DNA from: Rubrivivax sp.
GTDB taxonomy: Bacteria; Pseudomonadota; Gammaproteobacteria; Burkholderiales; Burkholderiaceae_C
Assembly: GCA_030680415.1 (NCBI GenBank)
Contig: JAUXVE010000049.1
Span: 20,024 to 84,023, forward strand
Length of the DNA stretch: 64,000 bases
Direction: 5' to 3'
Positions 43,666-54,317 of this stretch are shown in pieces (position 1 is the first letter of the stretch; every line of letters starts with the position of its first letter). Below the pieces are notes generated by a model. It did no database searches and was not told the origin of the DNA. It saw only the letters and a list, made by a program, of their open reading frames with translations. The translations under genes and the position numbers were made by a program.

Positions 43666-44321
43666 GCGCGGCCCCCGATGCGGTAGCCGATGCCGCGCAC
43701 GGTGTCGATCAGCTCGCGGCCGAGCTTGCGCCGCAGGCTGGAGACATGCACCTCGAGCGCGTTGCTGGCCAGTTCGGCGTCGAAACCGAGCACCAGCCGT
43801 TCGAGATCGGCCTTGGGCACGATGCGCCCGGCGCGCAGCACCAGCGCCTCCAGCAGCGACCATTCGCGCCCGGTGAGTTCGACGCGCTGGCCGTCGCGGT
43901 AGGCAGCGCGGGCCGCCAGGTCGACCTCGACGTCGCCATAGCTCGCCCGCGAGGCCGCCGCCCCGGGCCCGCGGCGGCACACCGCGCGCAGCCGCGCCAC
44001 CAGTTCCTCGGGGGCGAAGGGTTTGACGAGGTAGTCGTCGGCGCCCACATCCAGGCCCAGCACGCGGTCGGACAGCTGGTCGCGCGCCGTGAGCATGAGC
44101 GCCGGCGTCACGTCGCCGCGTTCACGCTGGCCGCGCAGCCAGTCCAGGCCCGAGCCGTCGGGCAGTTGCCAGTCCACCAGCCAGGCGTCGAAGGGTTCGC
44201 CGAGCCAGGCCGCGGTGTCGGCAATGCGGCGGCACCAGTCCACGGTGTGGCCTTCGGCGCGCAGGAAGTCGCGCAGGCCTTCGCCGAGGATGTCGTCGTC
44301 TTCGATCAGCAGCAGGCGCAT
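43662..44321 (-). CDS. OmpR-family response regulator (PmrA/QseB-like)
   Basis: 219 residues. Receiver domain with acidic pocket IEDDD (7-10), phospho-acceptor Asp50 in WLVDWQLPDGSGLD and the conserved Lys in DDYLVKPFAPEELVAR. C-terminal winged helix with LTGREWSLLEALVLRAGRIV, SNALEVHVSSLRRKLG and VRGIGYRI. Divergent from eptA; a direct repeat resembling the binding site of this class lies in the 90-bp gap between them. Confidence 0.95.
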   Translation of the reverse strand: MRLLLIEDDDILGEGLRDFLRAEGHTVDWCRRIADTAAWLGEPFDAWLVDWQLPDGSGLDWLRGQRERGDVTPALMLTARDQLSDRVLGLDVGADDYLVKPFAPEELVARLRAVCRRGPGAAASRASYGDVEVDLAARAAYRDGQRVELTGREWSLLEALVLRAGRIVPKADLERLVLGFDAELASNALEVHVSSLRRKLGRELIDTVRGIGYRIGGRA

Positions 44322-44371
44322 GGTTCGGCGGGTTCGCAGCCGTCACGGTACCACTGCGGCCGCAGCGGCGG

Positions 44372-44389
44372 CTTCAGGTGTGCTTCAGG
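44372..44389. promoter_or_regulatory. CTTCAGG direct repeat, candidate response-regulator box
   Basis: CTTCAGG occurs at 44372-44378 and again at 44383-44389, 11 bases apart. PmrA-type regulators bind two direct half-sites spaced 11 bases (CTTAA-type). The box ends 23 bases before the eptA ATG and lies in the divergent gap, so it could serve eptA, the regulator gene, or both. Confidence 0.55.
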
Positions 44390-44411
44390 CTGCGGGCGCC
44401 CAATCGCCGCG

Positions 44412-46094
44412 ATGTCATCGCTGCCTTTCCCCCTGTCCGCCCCTGCCACGGCGACACCCGGGCGCTTCACGATTGCGGCCACCGTCGACCAGTTGCTGCT
44501 CGTGGCCGGCCTGTTCTTTGCGCTCGCCGCCAACCGCCTGTTCCTGGGCCAGGCGCTCAAGGAACGGGCGCTGTCCGAGCCGCAGACCTGGGGCTTCGCG
44601 CTGGCGCTGATCGTGCTGCTGGCCAGCCTGCACTACCTGCTGCTGGCACCGCTGGCCAACCGCTGGACCGTCAAGCCCCTGCTCGGGCTGCTGGTCGTGG
44701 TCACCGCGTTCGCGGTGCACTTCATGCAGTCTTTCGGCGTCTACCTCGACCCTTCGATGATGCGCAACGTGCTGCGCACCGACGTCGCCGAGGCCCGCGA
44801 GCTGTTCTCCTGGTCGCTGCTGCCGCACCTGGCGATCTATGCCGCGGCGCCGCTGCTGCTGCTGTCGCGCGTGCGCATCGTGCGGCGGCCGTGGCTGCGG
44901 GCGTCGACCCTGCGCGTGGCCAGCGGCCTGCTCGCCGGCGCCGTTTTCGTGGGCACGCTGCTGGCGGTGTTCCAGCCCATGGCGTCGCTGATGCGCGGCA
45001 ACAAGGAACTGCGCTACCTCGCCACGCCCGCCAACGTGCTGTGGTCGACGGGCGCGGTGGCGGCCGCACGGACGCGCGGCGCCGCCCTGCCGCGGCAGGC
45101 CATCGGCCTGGACGCCACCTTGGGCGTGGCGCGGGAGCGACCCCTGGTGGTGGTGCTGGTGGTCGGCGAGACGGCGCGCCGCGCCAACTGGGGCTTGAGC
45201 GGCTACGCGCGGCAGACGACCCCCGAACTGGCGCGCCTGCCGGTGATCAACTTCGCCGACGTCAGCAGTTGCGGCACCAACACCGAGACCTCGCTGCCCT
45301 GCATGTTCGCCGCGGTGGGCCGGCGCGACTACGACGAAGCACGCATCCGCGGCAGCGAATCCTTGCTGCACGTGGCCGCCCATGCCGGCGTCGCGGTGCA
45401 CTGGCGCGACAACCAGTCCGGCTGCAAGGGCGTCTGCGAAGGGCTGCCGCAGGACGAGGTGGTCTCGCTCAACCCCGCCGGCATCTGCGCCGACGGCCGT
45501 TGCCTGGACGAAGGCCTGCTGGCCGGGCTCGACGAAAGGCTGGCTGCAGCCGCTGCCAGCGCGAAGCCGGGCACGCAACTGCTCGTGCTGCACACGCTGG
45601 GCAACCACGGCCCGTCGTACTTCCGGCGTTACCCGGCCGCCTTCAAGCGCTTCCAGCCCGCCTGCGAAAGCGACGACCTGCGGCTGTGCAGCCAGCAGGA
45701 GATCGTCAACGCGTACGACAACGCGCTGCTCTACACCGACCACGTGCTGGCCAGCCTGATCGCCAAGCTGCAGGCCGCCGCCGACCGCGTCGACGCGGCG
45801 ATGGTCTATGTCTCGGACCACGGCGAGTCGCTGGGCGAGAACCAGCTCTACCTGCACGGCATTCCGTATGCCATCGCCCCCGACGTGCAGACGCAGGTGC
45901 CGATGGTGATGTGGCTGTCGGCCGGGCTGCCGCGCGCCGTGGGCCTGGACGCCGCCTGCCTGCAGCGCCGCGCCGAGCAGCCGGCCGCGCACGACCACCT
46001 GTTCCACACCACGCTCGGCCTGCTGGGCGTTCACACGGTCTTGTACGAGCCAGCGTGGGACCTGAGCAGCGGCTGCCGCACCGTCGCGCCGTGA
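44412..46094 (+). CDS. eptA: Lipid A phosphoethanolamine transferase EptA/PmrC
   Basis: 560 residues. Five N-terminal membrane helices (to about residue 190), then a periplasmic sulfatase-like domain. Nucleophile region VVGETARRANWGLSGYAR is at about 251, SSCGTNTETSLPCMFA at about 287, NQSGCKGVC with disulfide cysteines at about 336, and metal ligands in VYVSDHGESLGENQLYLHG at about 465. It adds phosphoethanolamine to lipid A, lowering negative charge and polymyxin sensitivity. The PAP2 gene follows by GTGA overlap; a two-component system is encoded divergently. Confidence 0.94.
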   Translation: MSSLPFPLSAPATATPGRFTIAATVDQLLLVAGLFFALAANRLFLGQALKERALSEPQTWGFALALIVLLASLHYLLLAPLANRWTVKPLLGLLVVVTAFAVHFMQSFGVYLDPSMMRNVLRTDVAEARELFSWSLLPHLAIYAAAPLLLLSRVRIVRRPWLRASTLRVASGLLAGAVFVGTLLAVFQPMASLMRGNKELRYLATPANVLWSTGAVAAARTRGAALPRQAIGLDATLGVARERPLVVVLVVGETARRANWGLSGYARQTTPELARLPVINFADVSSCGTNTETSLPCMFAAVGRRDYDEARIRGSESLLHVAAHAGVAVHWRDNQSGCKGVCEGLPQDEVVSLNPAGICADGRCLDEGLLAGLDERLAAAAASAKPGTQLLVLHTLGNHGPSYFRRYPAAFKRFQPACESDDLRLCSQQEIVNAYDNALLYTDHVLASLIAKLQAAADRVDAAMVYVSDHGESLGENQLYLHGIPYAIAPDVQTQVPMVMWLSAGLPRAVGLDAACLQRRAEQPAAHDHLFHTTLGLLGVHTVLYEPAWDLSSGCRTVAP

Positions 46095-46792
46095 GATTGC
46101 GTCTGCCCGTCCGTGCGCGTGCCGACCTGGCGCTGACGCTGCTGGCGCTGGCCGCCCTGCTGGCCTGGGACGCCAGCGGCTGGGACTTGACTGTGGCGCG
46201 CCACATCGGCAGTGCTGCGGGCTTTGCCTGGCGCGACACCTGGTGGGCCAGCCGCGTGATGCACGACGGCGGCCGCTGGGCTGCCTGGGCGCTGCTGCTG
46301 ACGCTGGCCTGGGCGGCACTGCGCGCACCGCAGGCGGGCACGGCCCTGGCAGCCGGCCCCAGCGGCGCTGAGCGCTGGCGCTGGATCGCCGTCATGCTGG
46401 CCTGCGTGGTGGCGGTGCCCGCACTCAAGCGCGTCAGCGGCACCAGCTGCCCCTGGGACCTGAGCGAGTTCGGCGGTGTCGCCGCCTACGTTTCGCACTG
46501 GCGCCTGGGCCTGCTCGACGGCGGGCCGGGGCACTGCTTCCCCTCGGGCCACGCGGTGGCCGCGTTCGCCTTCTTCGGGCTGTACTTCATGTGGCGTGAG
46601 CACGACCCCCGCCGCGCTCGCGCCTGGCTGGTGGTGGTGGTGGTGGCCGGCCTGGTCTTCGGCGGCGCACAACTGCTGCGCGGCGCGCACCACCCCAGCC
46701 ACACGCTGTGGTCGGCCTGGCTGTGCTGGGCGCTCAACGCCGCGGCCGCCCAGTGGCCGCGGACCGGGCGCTGGCAAGCACAGCCGGCCTGA
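46091..46792 (+). CDS. PAP2-family lipid phosphatase
   Basis: 233 residues from GTG 46091, overlapping the eptA stop. Six membrane helices. Phosphatase motifs are ALKRVSGTSCPWDL (motif 1, lysine and arginine), CFPSGHAVAAFAF (motif 2, histidine) and LLRGAHHPSHTLWSAW (motif 3, histidines). PAP2 proteins next to eptA are thought to dephosphorylate lipid A or undecaprenyl/phosphatidic substrates; its translational coupling supports a part in the same envelope modification. Confidence 0.9.
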   Translation: MRLRLPVRARADLALTLLALAALLAWDASGWDLTVARHIGSAAGFAWRDTWWASRVMHDGGRWAAWALLLTLAWAALRAPQAGTALAAGPSGAERWRWIAVMLACVVAVPALKRVSGTSCPWDLSEFGGVAAYVSHWRLGLLDGGPGHCFPSGHAVAAFAFFGLYFMWREHDPRRARAWLVVVVVAGLVFGGAQLLRGAHHPSHTLWSAWLCWALNAAAAQWPRTGRWQAQPA

Positions 46793-46889
46793 GGGCCCTG
46801 CCCTCCTGATCCGCAGCGACGCCAGCCCGGCGGCGCGCGGCGCACGGCCGCACAATGTACCTGTGGGCCACGTGCCGCAGGAGATTCCG

Positions 46890-48242
46890 ATGCCAGCAGA
46901 CACCGATGCGCGCTGGGGCGAGCGGCTCGAGTGCAGCGCCGAAGCCGACCCGCGCGCCTTCCTGCGCACGCTCTACGACGCCGCCGTGCAGCGTGCGCTG
47001 CCGGCGCACAACACCGCCGCCTTCCTGCCTGCACCGCCCGACCCGGCGGGGCCGCGCAAGGGCCGCACGCTGGTGCTGGGCGCCGGCAAGGCCGGCGGCG
47101 CCATGGCCGCGGCGGTGGACGCGCTGTGGCCGGCCGCGGCGCCGCTGGCCGGTCTGGTGGTGACACGCTACGAGCATGTGCCGCCGGCCTACCGTGCGCG
47201 GCCGGGGCGCATCGAAGTGGTCGAGGCGTCCCACCCCGTGCCCGACGCCGCCGGGCAACGCGCCGCGCAGCGCATCGTCGAGCTCACGCGTGGCCTGACG
47301 GCGCACGACCTCGTGCTGTGCCTGGTGTCGGGCGGCGGCTCGGCGCTGCTGTCGTTGCCGGCGCCGGGGCTGACGCTGGCCGACAAGCAGGCCGTGAACA
47401 AGGCGCTGCTGGCCAGCGGCGCGGCCATCGACGAGATGAACTGCGTGCGCAAGCACCTGTCGGCGATCAAGGGCGGGCGGCTGGCAGCAATGTGCGCCCC
47501 GGCGCGCGTCGTCACGCTGCTCATCAGCGACGTGCCGGGCGATGCGCCCGAGGTCATCGGCAGCGGCCCCACGGTGCCCGACGCCAGCACCTGCGCCGAC
47601 GCGCTGGCGATCCTGCGGCGCTACGGCATCGACGTGCCGCCGGCGGCACGCGCCGGCCTGGAGAGCGGTGCCTTCGAAACGCCCAAGCCCGGCGATGCGG
47701 TGTTTGCCGGCAACGAAGTGCACCTCATCGCCACACCGCAGCAGAGCCTGGAAGCGGCTGCTGCGGTGGCCCGCGCGGCCGGCGTGGCGGCGCACATCCT
47801 CAGCGACGAGATCGAAGGCGAGAGTCGCGAAGTGGGCAAGGTGCACGCCGCGCTGGCGCGCGCGGTGGCGCGGCGCGGCGAGCCGTTTGCGCGGCCTTGC
47901 GTGATCCTGTCCGGCGGCGAGACCACCGTCACCGTCAGGAACAAGGGCGGCCGCGGTGGCCGGGCCAGCGAATTCCTGCTCGGCTGCGCCATCGCGCTGC
48001 AGGGCGAACCCGGCGTGCACGTGCTGGCCGCCGACACCGACGGCATCGACGGCATCGAGGACAACGCCGGTGCCATCGTCACCCCAGGCACGCTGGCGCG
48101 CGCGCGGGCGCTGGGGCTGCAGGCGGCCGACTTCCTGGACCGCAACGACGCCTACAACTTCTTCAAGCCGCTGGCCGACCTGGTGGTGCCGGGCCCCACC
48201 TTCACCAACGTCAACGACTTCCGCGCGCTGTACATCGCCTGA
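46890..48242 (+). CDS. Glycerate 2-kinase (MOFRL family)
   Basis: 450 residues from ATG 46890 with AGGAG at 46879-46883. N-terminal DUF4147 domain with VLGAGKAGGAMAAAV, LCLVSGGGSALLSLP, MNCVRKHLSAIKGGRLA and SDVPGDAPEVIGSGPT; the C-terminal MOFRL domain has LSGGETTVTVRNKGGRGGRA and AADTDGIDGIEDNAGAI. It makes 2-phosphoglycerate from D-glycerate and would complete the hyi/glxR route. Located in front of terB and pgi. Confidence 0.94.
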   Translation: MPADTDARWGERLECSAEADPRAFLRTLYDAAVQRALPAHNTAAFLPAPPDPAGPRKGRTLVLGAGKAGGAMAAAVDALWPAAAPLAGLVVTRYEHVPPAYRARPGRIEVVEASHPVPDAAGQRAAQRIVELTRGLTAHDLVLCLVSGGGSALLSLPAPGLTLADKQAVNKALLASGAAIDEMNCVRKHLSAIKGGRLAAMCAPARVVTLLISDVPGDAPEVIGSGPTVPDASTCADALAILRRYGIDVPPAARAGLESGAFETPKPGDAVFAGNEVHLIATPQQSLEAAAAVARAAGVAAHILSDEIEGESREVGKVHAALARAVARRGEPFARPCVILSGGETTVTVRNKGGRGGRASEFLLGCAIALQGEPGVHVLAADTDGIDGIEDNAGAIVTPGTLARARALGLQAADFLDRNDAYNFFKPLADLVVPGPTFTNVNDFRALYIA

Positions 48243-48261
48243 CCCGGCCGCGGCACACCCC

Positions 48262-48761
48262 ATGCTGAAGACCCTGAGAGACCTGTTCAACACCGTGCTG
48301 CCGCCACAGGCCGGCCGCGCCGCCGTGCCCACCGAGCACACGCTGGAGCTGGCCGCCGCCGTGCTGCTGGTGGAGGTGATGCGTGCCAGCGCCGAGATCG
48401 GCGCCGCCGAGCGCCATGCCGTGCTGGCCGCGCTGCGCGACAAGTTCACGCTGTCCGCCGACGAGAGCGACCGCCTGCTCGAGTTGGCCGACCGCACGGC
48501 GCGCGAGGCGACGGATTTCTTCGGCTTCACGTCGAAGATCAACGGCTCGTTCACGATGGAGCAGAAGCTGCGCATGATCGAACACATGTGGCGCGTGGCC
48601 TACGCCGACGGCACGCTGAGCGCGCACGAGAACCACGTCATGTGGAAGGTCTCGGACCTGCTGCACATCCCGCACGGCGCCTACGTGTCGGCCAAGATGC
48701 GGGCGCGCGACGCGGCGCCGGCGGCCGCTGCGCCGGGGCGGCCGATCGATGGGGCATCGCC

Positions 48762-48765
<4 letters not shown>
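48262..48765 (+). CDS. TerB-family protein
   Basis: 167 residues. The helical TerB domain has LELAAAVLLVEVMRASAEIG, AERHAVLAALRDKFTLS and, in the second half, MIEHMWRVAYADGTLSAHEN with the metal-binding Asp/Glu pattern (YADGxLxxxE). TerB proteins bind metals and associate with membranes; function outside tellurite loci is unknown. Its stop overlaps the pgi start (GTGA), so the two are coupled. Confidence 0.88.
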
Positions 48766-50345
<1,580 letters not shown>

Positions 50346-50383
50346 AGATCACGACAACCTTCACTGCAGTGTCCGCGCGTCGT

Positions 50384-50608
50384 GTCAGGCGGTGCCCGGC
50401 GGGGGCGATTTCTGGGGCGACGAGAAGCGCAGGGCCGGGGTCGGCGCGCGCAGCGCGCATCAAAGACTGACTCGCCGCGGCTGTTTGAACGCAGTGAGCG
50501 CAGCGAACGGAGTGAGTTCTGCGGCGCGACCCCGGACCGAGCATCGCAGTGGAGTCGGCGCGAAGCGCAGACCGCCCCAGCATGAGTCCCCGTCGGGCAC
50601 CGCCTGAC
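50384..50608. repeat. 225-bp element with terminal inverted repeats (MITE-like)
   Basis: The ends are a 21-bp inverted pair with one mismatch: GTCAGGCGGTGCCCGGCG plus GGG at 50384-50404 and its complement at 50588-50608. Further matching blocks occur inside both arms (GACCCCGG type near 50440 and 50528; TGGGGCG near 50414 and 50572). The middle (50483-50525) carries periodic GCAGTGAGCGCAGCGAACG steps, a pattern known from dispersed repeats in this bacterial group. It encodes nothing convincing. It could be a non-autonomous element or a large structured 3' end of pgi. Confidence 0.7.
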
Positions 50609-50899
50609 GCGAGACACCGGTATTGGTGCTCGTGGCCAATACCCACCCCGCCTCAGCGAAGCGCTGCGGTCCGCCCCGTTGCCGACTTTTTGTCGACTGA
50701 ATGCACCTCGGCATGAGCAGACACCGAAGTGGCGCTTTGCCACCTCACCTTTAGAGGATCCACCCTCGACCCATCGACGAAAATCCATACATTCGCAACC
50801 CAAGCCAGGCAACGGCATCCCGACCCTGCGCAATGGCATGCCAACGCAAGCAATCATCGGCCGGCACAGTACCCCGCCACGGCTGACCCAGGGGGCCTG
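50609..50899. other. Intergenic stretch upstream of the GMC oxidoreductase
   Basis: No gene is supported here. A perfect hairpin GGTATTGG/CCAATACC lies at 50619-50626 and 50636-50643 with a 9-base loop. The stretch 50746-50815 is clearly AT-richer than its surroundings (ACGAAAATCCATACATTCGC) and may hold the promoter of the downstream gene, but no convincing -35/-10 pair was found. An open frame continues back to 50729 from the oxidoreductase but has no family similarity. Confidence 0.5.
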
Positions 50900-52546
50900 A
50901 TGCCGGCAGCCGAGTTCGACTTCGACTGGATCGTCATCGGCTCCGGTTTCGGCGGCAGCGTGGCGGCGCTGCGCCTGGCCGAGAAGGGTTATCGCGTGGC
51001 GGTGCTCGAAGCCGGCCGGCGGCTGGGCGACGACGACTTCGCACGCAGCGGCTGGAACCTGCGCCGCTTCTTCTGGGCACCCAGGCTGGGCCTGGTGGGC
51101 CCATCGCGGATCTCGGTGTTCAAGGACGTCTTCATCGCCTCGGGCACCGGGGTCGGCGGCGGCAGCCTGGTCTACGCCAACACGCTGTACCGCGCCAAAC
51201 CCGCCTTCTTCGCCCACCCGCAGTGGGCCGGCCTGAACGACTGGGCCGCCACGCTGCAGCCGCACTACGCCACCGCCGAGCGCATGCTCGGCGTGCAGAC
51301 CGTGCCCTGGGACAGCGACGGCCAGAAGTTGCTGCGCCAATTGGGGCACCACCTGGGGGTGCAAGACAGCTTCACGCGCACGCCCTGCGCCGTGTTCTTC
51401 GGCGAAGCGGGCGCCACCGTGGCCGACCCCTACTTCGGCGGCGGCGGGCCGGCGCGCACCGGTTGCGTCCGTTGCGGCGGCTGCACCATGGGCTGCCGCG
51501 TCGGCGCCAAGAACACGCTGGTGAAGAACTACCTCTGGTTCGCCGAACGGGCCGGTGCACAGGTCATCCCGGAAACCGAGGTGCTCGACATCCGACCGCT
51601 CGATGGCCACGACGGCGCCAGCGGCTTCGAGGTGGCGACGCGCCGGTCCACCGGCTGGCTGGCGCGGGCCCGGCCGCCGCTGCGCGCCCGCGGTGTCGTG
51701 GTGGCGGCCGGCGCGCTGGGCACCAACCGCCTGCTGGCGCGCTGCCGCCTGGCCGGCGGCCTGCCCAGGCTGAGCCCGCGGCTGGGCGAGAAGGTGCGCA
51801 CCAACAGCGAGTCGATCCTGGCCGTGACGCTGCCCGACGACCGCCTGCAGCCTGCCAAGGACGTGGCCATCAGCGCCAGCGTGCACCTCAGCCAGGACAC
51901 GCACATCGAACTCGTCAGCTACGGCGAACGCGGCAGCGTGGTCAAGCTGTTCTTCACCCTGTTGACCGGCGACGGCACGCGGCTGACGCGGCCCGTGAAG
52001 CTGCTGGGCCAGGTGCTGCGGCACCCGCTGCGCTTCGCGCGTTCGCTCTCGCCGCGCCACTGGGGGCGGCGCACGGTGATCCTGCTGGTGATGCAGTCGC
52101 TGAACAACGCGATCGCGTTCGTGGCGCGCCGGGGTCCGCTGGGCGGCGTGCACCTGGCCACGCGGCAGGACCCCGAAAAGCCGAACCCGACCTTCATCCA
52201 GGAAGGCTTCGACGCCGCGCAGTGGCTGGCGCAGCAAACCGGCGGCCTGGCGCAGAGCATGGTGACCGAGGCGCTGGCCAACATCCCGACCACGGCCCAC
52301 ATCATGGGTGGTGTGGTCATCGGCCGCAGCGCCGCCGACGGCGTGGTCGACGGCAACGGCCGCGTCTTCGGCTACCACCGGCTGCTGGTCTGCGACGGCT
52401 CGATCCTGCCGGCCAACCCGGGCGTCAACCCGAGCCTGACGATCACGGCGCTGGCCGAACACGTGCTGTCCCAGGTACCGGCGCGCGAGCCGCAGCTGCC
52501 GGCCGCCCGGCCTGAAGCGCCGCGCCACGGCGTGGCCACGGCCTGA
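50900..52546 (+). CDS. GMC-type FAD oxidoreductase (cholesterol oxidase-like)
   Basis: 548 residues from ATG 50900. FAD motif IVIGSGFGGSVAALRLAEKG is at about residues 14-33, then VLEAGRR and GTGVGGGSLVYANTL. A cysteine cluster CVRCGGCTMGCRVGAKNT lies at about 190-207. The C-terminal end has GRVFGYHRLLVCDGSILPAN and PGVNPSLTITALAEH, the GMC closing motif. The family oxidises sterols or alcohols to ketones or aldehydes. The aldehyde dehydrogenase 32 bases downstream would take an aldehyde product, suggesting alcohol to acid conversion. Confidence 0.9.
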   Translation: MPAAEFDFDWIVIGSGFGGSVAALRLAEKGYRVAVLEAGRRLGDDDFARSGWNLRRFFWAPRLGLVGPSRISVFKDVFIASGTGVGGGSLVYANTLYRAKPAFFAHPQWAGLNDWAATLQPHYATAERMLGVQTVPWDSDGQKLLRQLGHHLGVQDSFTRTPCAVFFGEAGATVADPYFGGGGPARTGCVRCGGCTMGCRVGAKNTLVKNYLWFAERAGAQVIPETEVLDIRPLDGHDGASGFEVATRRSTGWLARARPPLRARGVVVAAGALGTNRLLARCRLAGGLPRLSPRLGEKVRTNSESILAVTLPDDRLQPAKDVAISASVHLSQDTHIELVSYGERGSVVKLFFTLLTGDGTRLTRPVKLLGQVLRHPLRFARSLSPRHWGRRTVILLVMQSLNNAIAFVARRGPLGGVHLATRQDPEKPNPTFIQEGFDAAQWLAQQTGGLAQSMVTEALANIPTTAHIMGGVVIGRSAADGVVDGNGRVFGYHRLLVCDGSILPANPGVNPSLTITALAEHVLSQVPAREPQLPAARPEAPRHGVATA

Positions 52547-52578
52547 TCGCTGTCTGCCGGCGGTGGAACAATAGCTGC

Positions 52579-54000
52579 ATGGACCGCACGACCGACATCA
52601 CCGTCTCGACCCTCGTCGAAGCGCTCGCCCGGCAGCGCCGCGCCTACCGCCTGGCACCCGTGCCGGGCTACGACGAGCGGCGCCAGGACCTCCTGACGCT
52701 GCAGCGCTTCGTGCGCGAACACACCGAGGCGATCTGTGACGCGATCAGCGCAGACTACGGGCACCGCTCGCGCCACGAGACGCGGCTGACCGAGATCATT
52801 CCCGTCACCGACGGCATCGACGACGCGCTGAAGCACCTGCGACGCTGGATGCGGCCGCAGCGGCGCTCGATCGACCGCCTGATCTTCGGCCTAGCCCGCA
52901 ACCGCGTCGTGCCGCAGCCGGTGGGCGTGGTGGGCGTCATCGTGCCGTGGAACTTTCCGCTCCTCCTGAGCCTGGTGCCGCTGACCTCCATCTTTGCGGC
53001 CGGCAACCGCGCGATGGTCAAGATGAGCGAAAACTCGCGCCACCTGGCGCAGCTGCTGATCGACCGCATGCCGGGCTACTTTCCGCCCGAGAAGCTGCAG
53101 TTCTTCGACGAGACCGGCGGCGTCGGCGTCGAATTCTCGAAGCTGCCGTTCGACCACCTCATCTTCACCGGTTCCGGGACCACCGGGCGCGCCGTGATGG
53201 CCGCCGCGGCGCAGAACCTGTGCCCGGTGACGCTCGAGTTGGGGGGCAAGGCACCGGCCGTGATCTGCGACGACTTTCCGCTGCGCACCGCCGCCGAGCG
53301 CATCCTGTACGTGAAGTACCTCAACGCCGGGCAGATCTGCACCACGGTCGACCACGTCTTCGTCCCACGCGCCCAGGTGCGGGCCTTTGCCGAACTCGCC
53401 GCGTCCATCGTGCCCGCGCGCTACCCGCGGCTGGACACTACCGACTACACGTCGATCGTCGACGAGCGCTCGTTCGATCGCTTGCTGGCCGCACTGCAGG
53501 ACGCCCGCGAACGCGGCGCCGAGGTGGTGAACCTGGTGCCCGGGCCGGCCTACGACCGCCCGACCCGGAAGATCGCGCCGCACCTGGTGCTGAACGCGCC
53601 CCCCGACTGCGCGCTGATGGCGCGCGAGATCTTCGGGCCGATCCTGCCCGTGGTGGCCTACGACACCCTGGACGAGGTCATCGACCGCATCAACGACGGT
53701 CCACGGCCGCTGGCGCTGTACCCGTTCAGCCATGACCGCCAGCGCATCGACCATCTGCTGGCGCACGTGATGTCCGGCGGCGTTTCGGTCAACGACGCGC
53801 TCCTGCACGTGGGCCAGCACGACCTGCCCTTCGGCGGCATCGGCGAGTCCGGCATGGGGCACTACCACGGCCGCGAGGGTTTCGAGACCTTCTCCAAGCT
53901 GCGACCGGTGTTCCACCAGGCGCGCTGGAGCGGCATGCGCTTGCTCTACCCGCCGTACGGCAGGGTGGCCGACCGGATCCTGGCCTTCCTGATGCGCTGA
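52579..54000 (+). CDS. Class-3 aldehyde dehydrogenase (coniferyl-aldehyde dehydrogenase-like)
   Basis: 473 residues. Short ALDH without an N-terminal extension. Motifs are VIVPWNFPLLLSLVPL, FTGSGTTGRAVMAAAA (NAD loop), LELGGKAPAV with the general base, and NAGQICTTVDHV with the catalytic Cys at about residue 254. The C-terminal end FGGIGESGMGHYHGREGFE is typical of class 3 and CALDH enzymes, whose substrates are aromatic or fatty aldehydes. It is likely co-transcribed with the GMC oxidoreductase. Confidence 0.93.
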   Translation: MDRTTDITVSTLVEALARQRRAYRLAPVPGYDERRQDLLTLQRFVREHTEAICDAISADYGHRSRHETRLTEIIPVTDGIDDALKHLRRWMRPQRRSIDRLIFGLARNRVVPQPVGVVGVIVPWNFPLLLSLVPLTSIFAAGNRAMVKMSENSRHLAQLLIDRMPGYFPPEKLQFFDETGGVGVEFSKLPFDHLIFTGSGTTGRAVMAAAAQNLCPVTLELGGKAPAVICDDFPLRTAAERILYVKYLNAGQICTTVDHVFVPRAQVRAFAELAASIVPARYPRLDTTDYTSIVDERSFDRLLAALQDARERGAEVVNLVPGPAYDRPTRKIAPHLVLNAPPDCALMAREIFGPILPVVAYDTLDEVIDRINDGPRPLALYPFSHDRQRIDHLLAHVMSGGVSVNDALLHVGQHDLPFGGIGESGMGHYHGREGFETFSKLRPVFHQARWSGMRLLYPPYGRVADRILAFLMR

Positions 54001-54080
54001 CCGGGGCCCGGTCGCACCGGCATATACGGGATCGCGTTCGAACGCTTGGGAGGGCCAACGGGCGATGCGGGCCATTCCCC

Positions 54081-54246
54081 CTCTCCCGCACACGGGAGAG
54101 ATCGATGCGTCGCGAGGCATCGCCGGCTTGTCCCCCGGAGCCGCGGGTATTGCCCCCTCTCCCACTTGTGGGAGAGGGTTGGGGTGAGGGTCGTGCGTGT
54201 CCCTCCCACCCTCACCCCAACCCTCTCCCGCCCAGGCGGGAGAGGG
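54081..54246. repeat. Cluster of three GGGAGAGGG hairpins
   Basis: Three perfect hairpins lie in the 317-bp gap after the aldehyde dehydrogenase: CTCTCCCG/CGGGAGAG (54081-54100), an 11-bp stem with TT loop (54155-54178) and a 12-bp stem with CA loop (54221-54246). In addition 54170-54190 and 54209-54229 are perfect 21-bp inverted copies, so the second and third hairpins could instead fold into one long stem. Same repeat family as 18388-18408 and 41885-41908. The gap separates convergent genes; nothing else is seen in it. Confidence 0.8.
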
Positions 54247-54317
54247 GGCCATACAGTCACGCTGGTGCAGGTTCCTGGGTCGGGAGCAGTTCCTGCATCG
54301 TCGATCTGACTTCGGTA

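Noticed and set aside
41896..43686. 596-codon plus-strand frame opposite dgkA and the histidine kinase
   Set aside because: Antisense shadow; the product is Gln/Arg-rich without motifs while the minus strand carries complete DgkA and kinase signatures.
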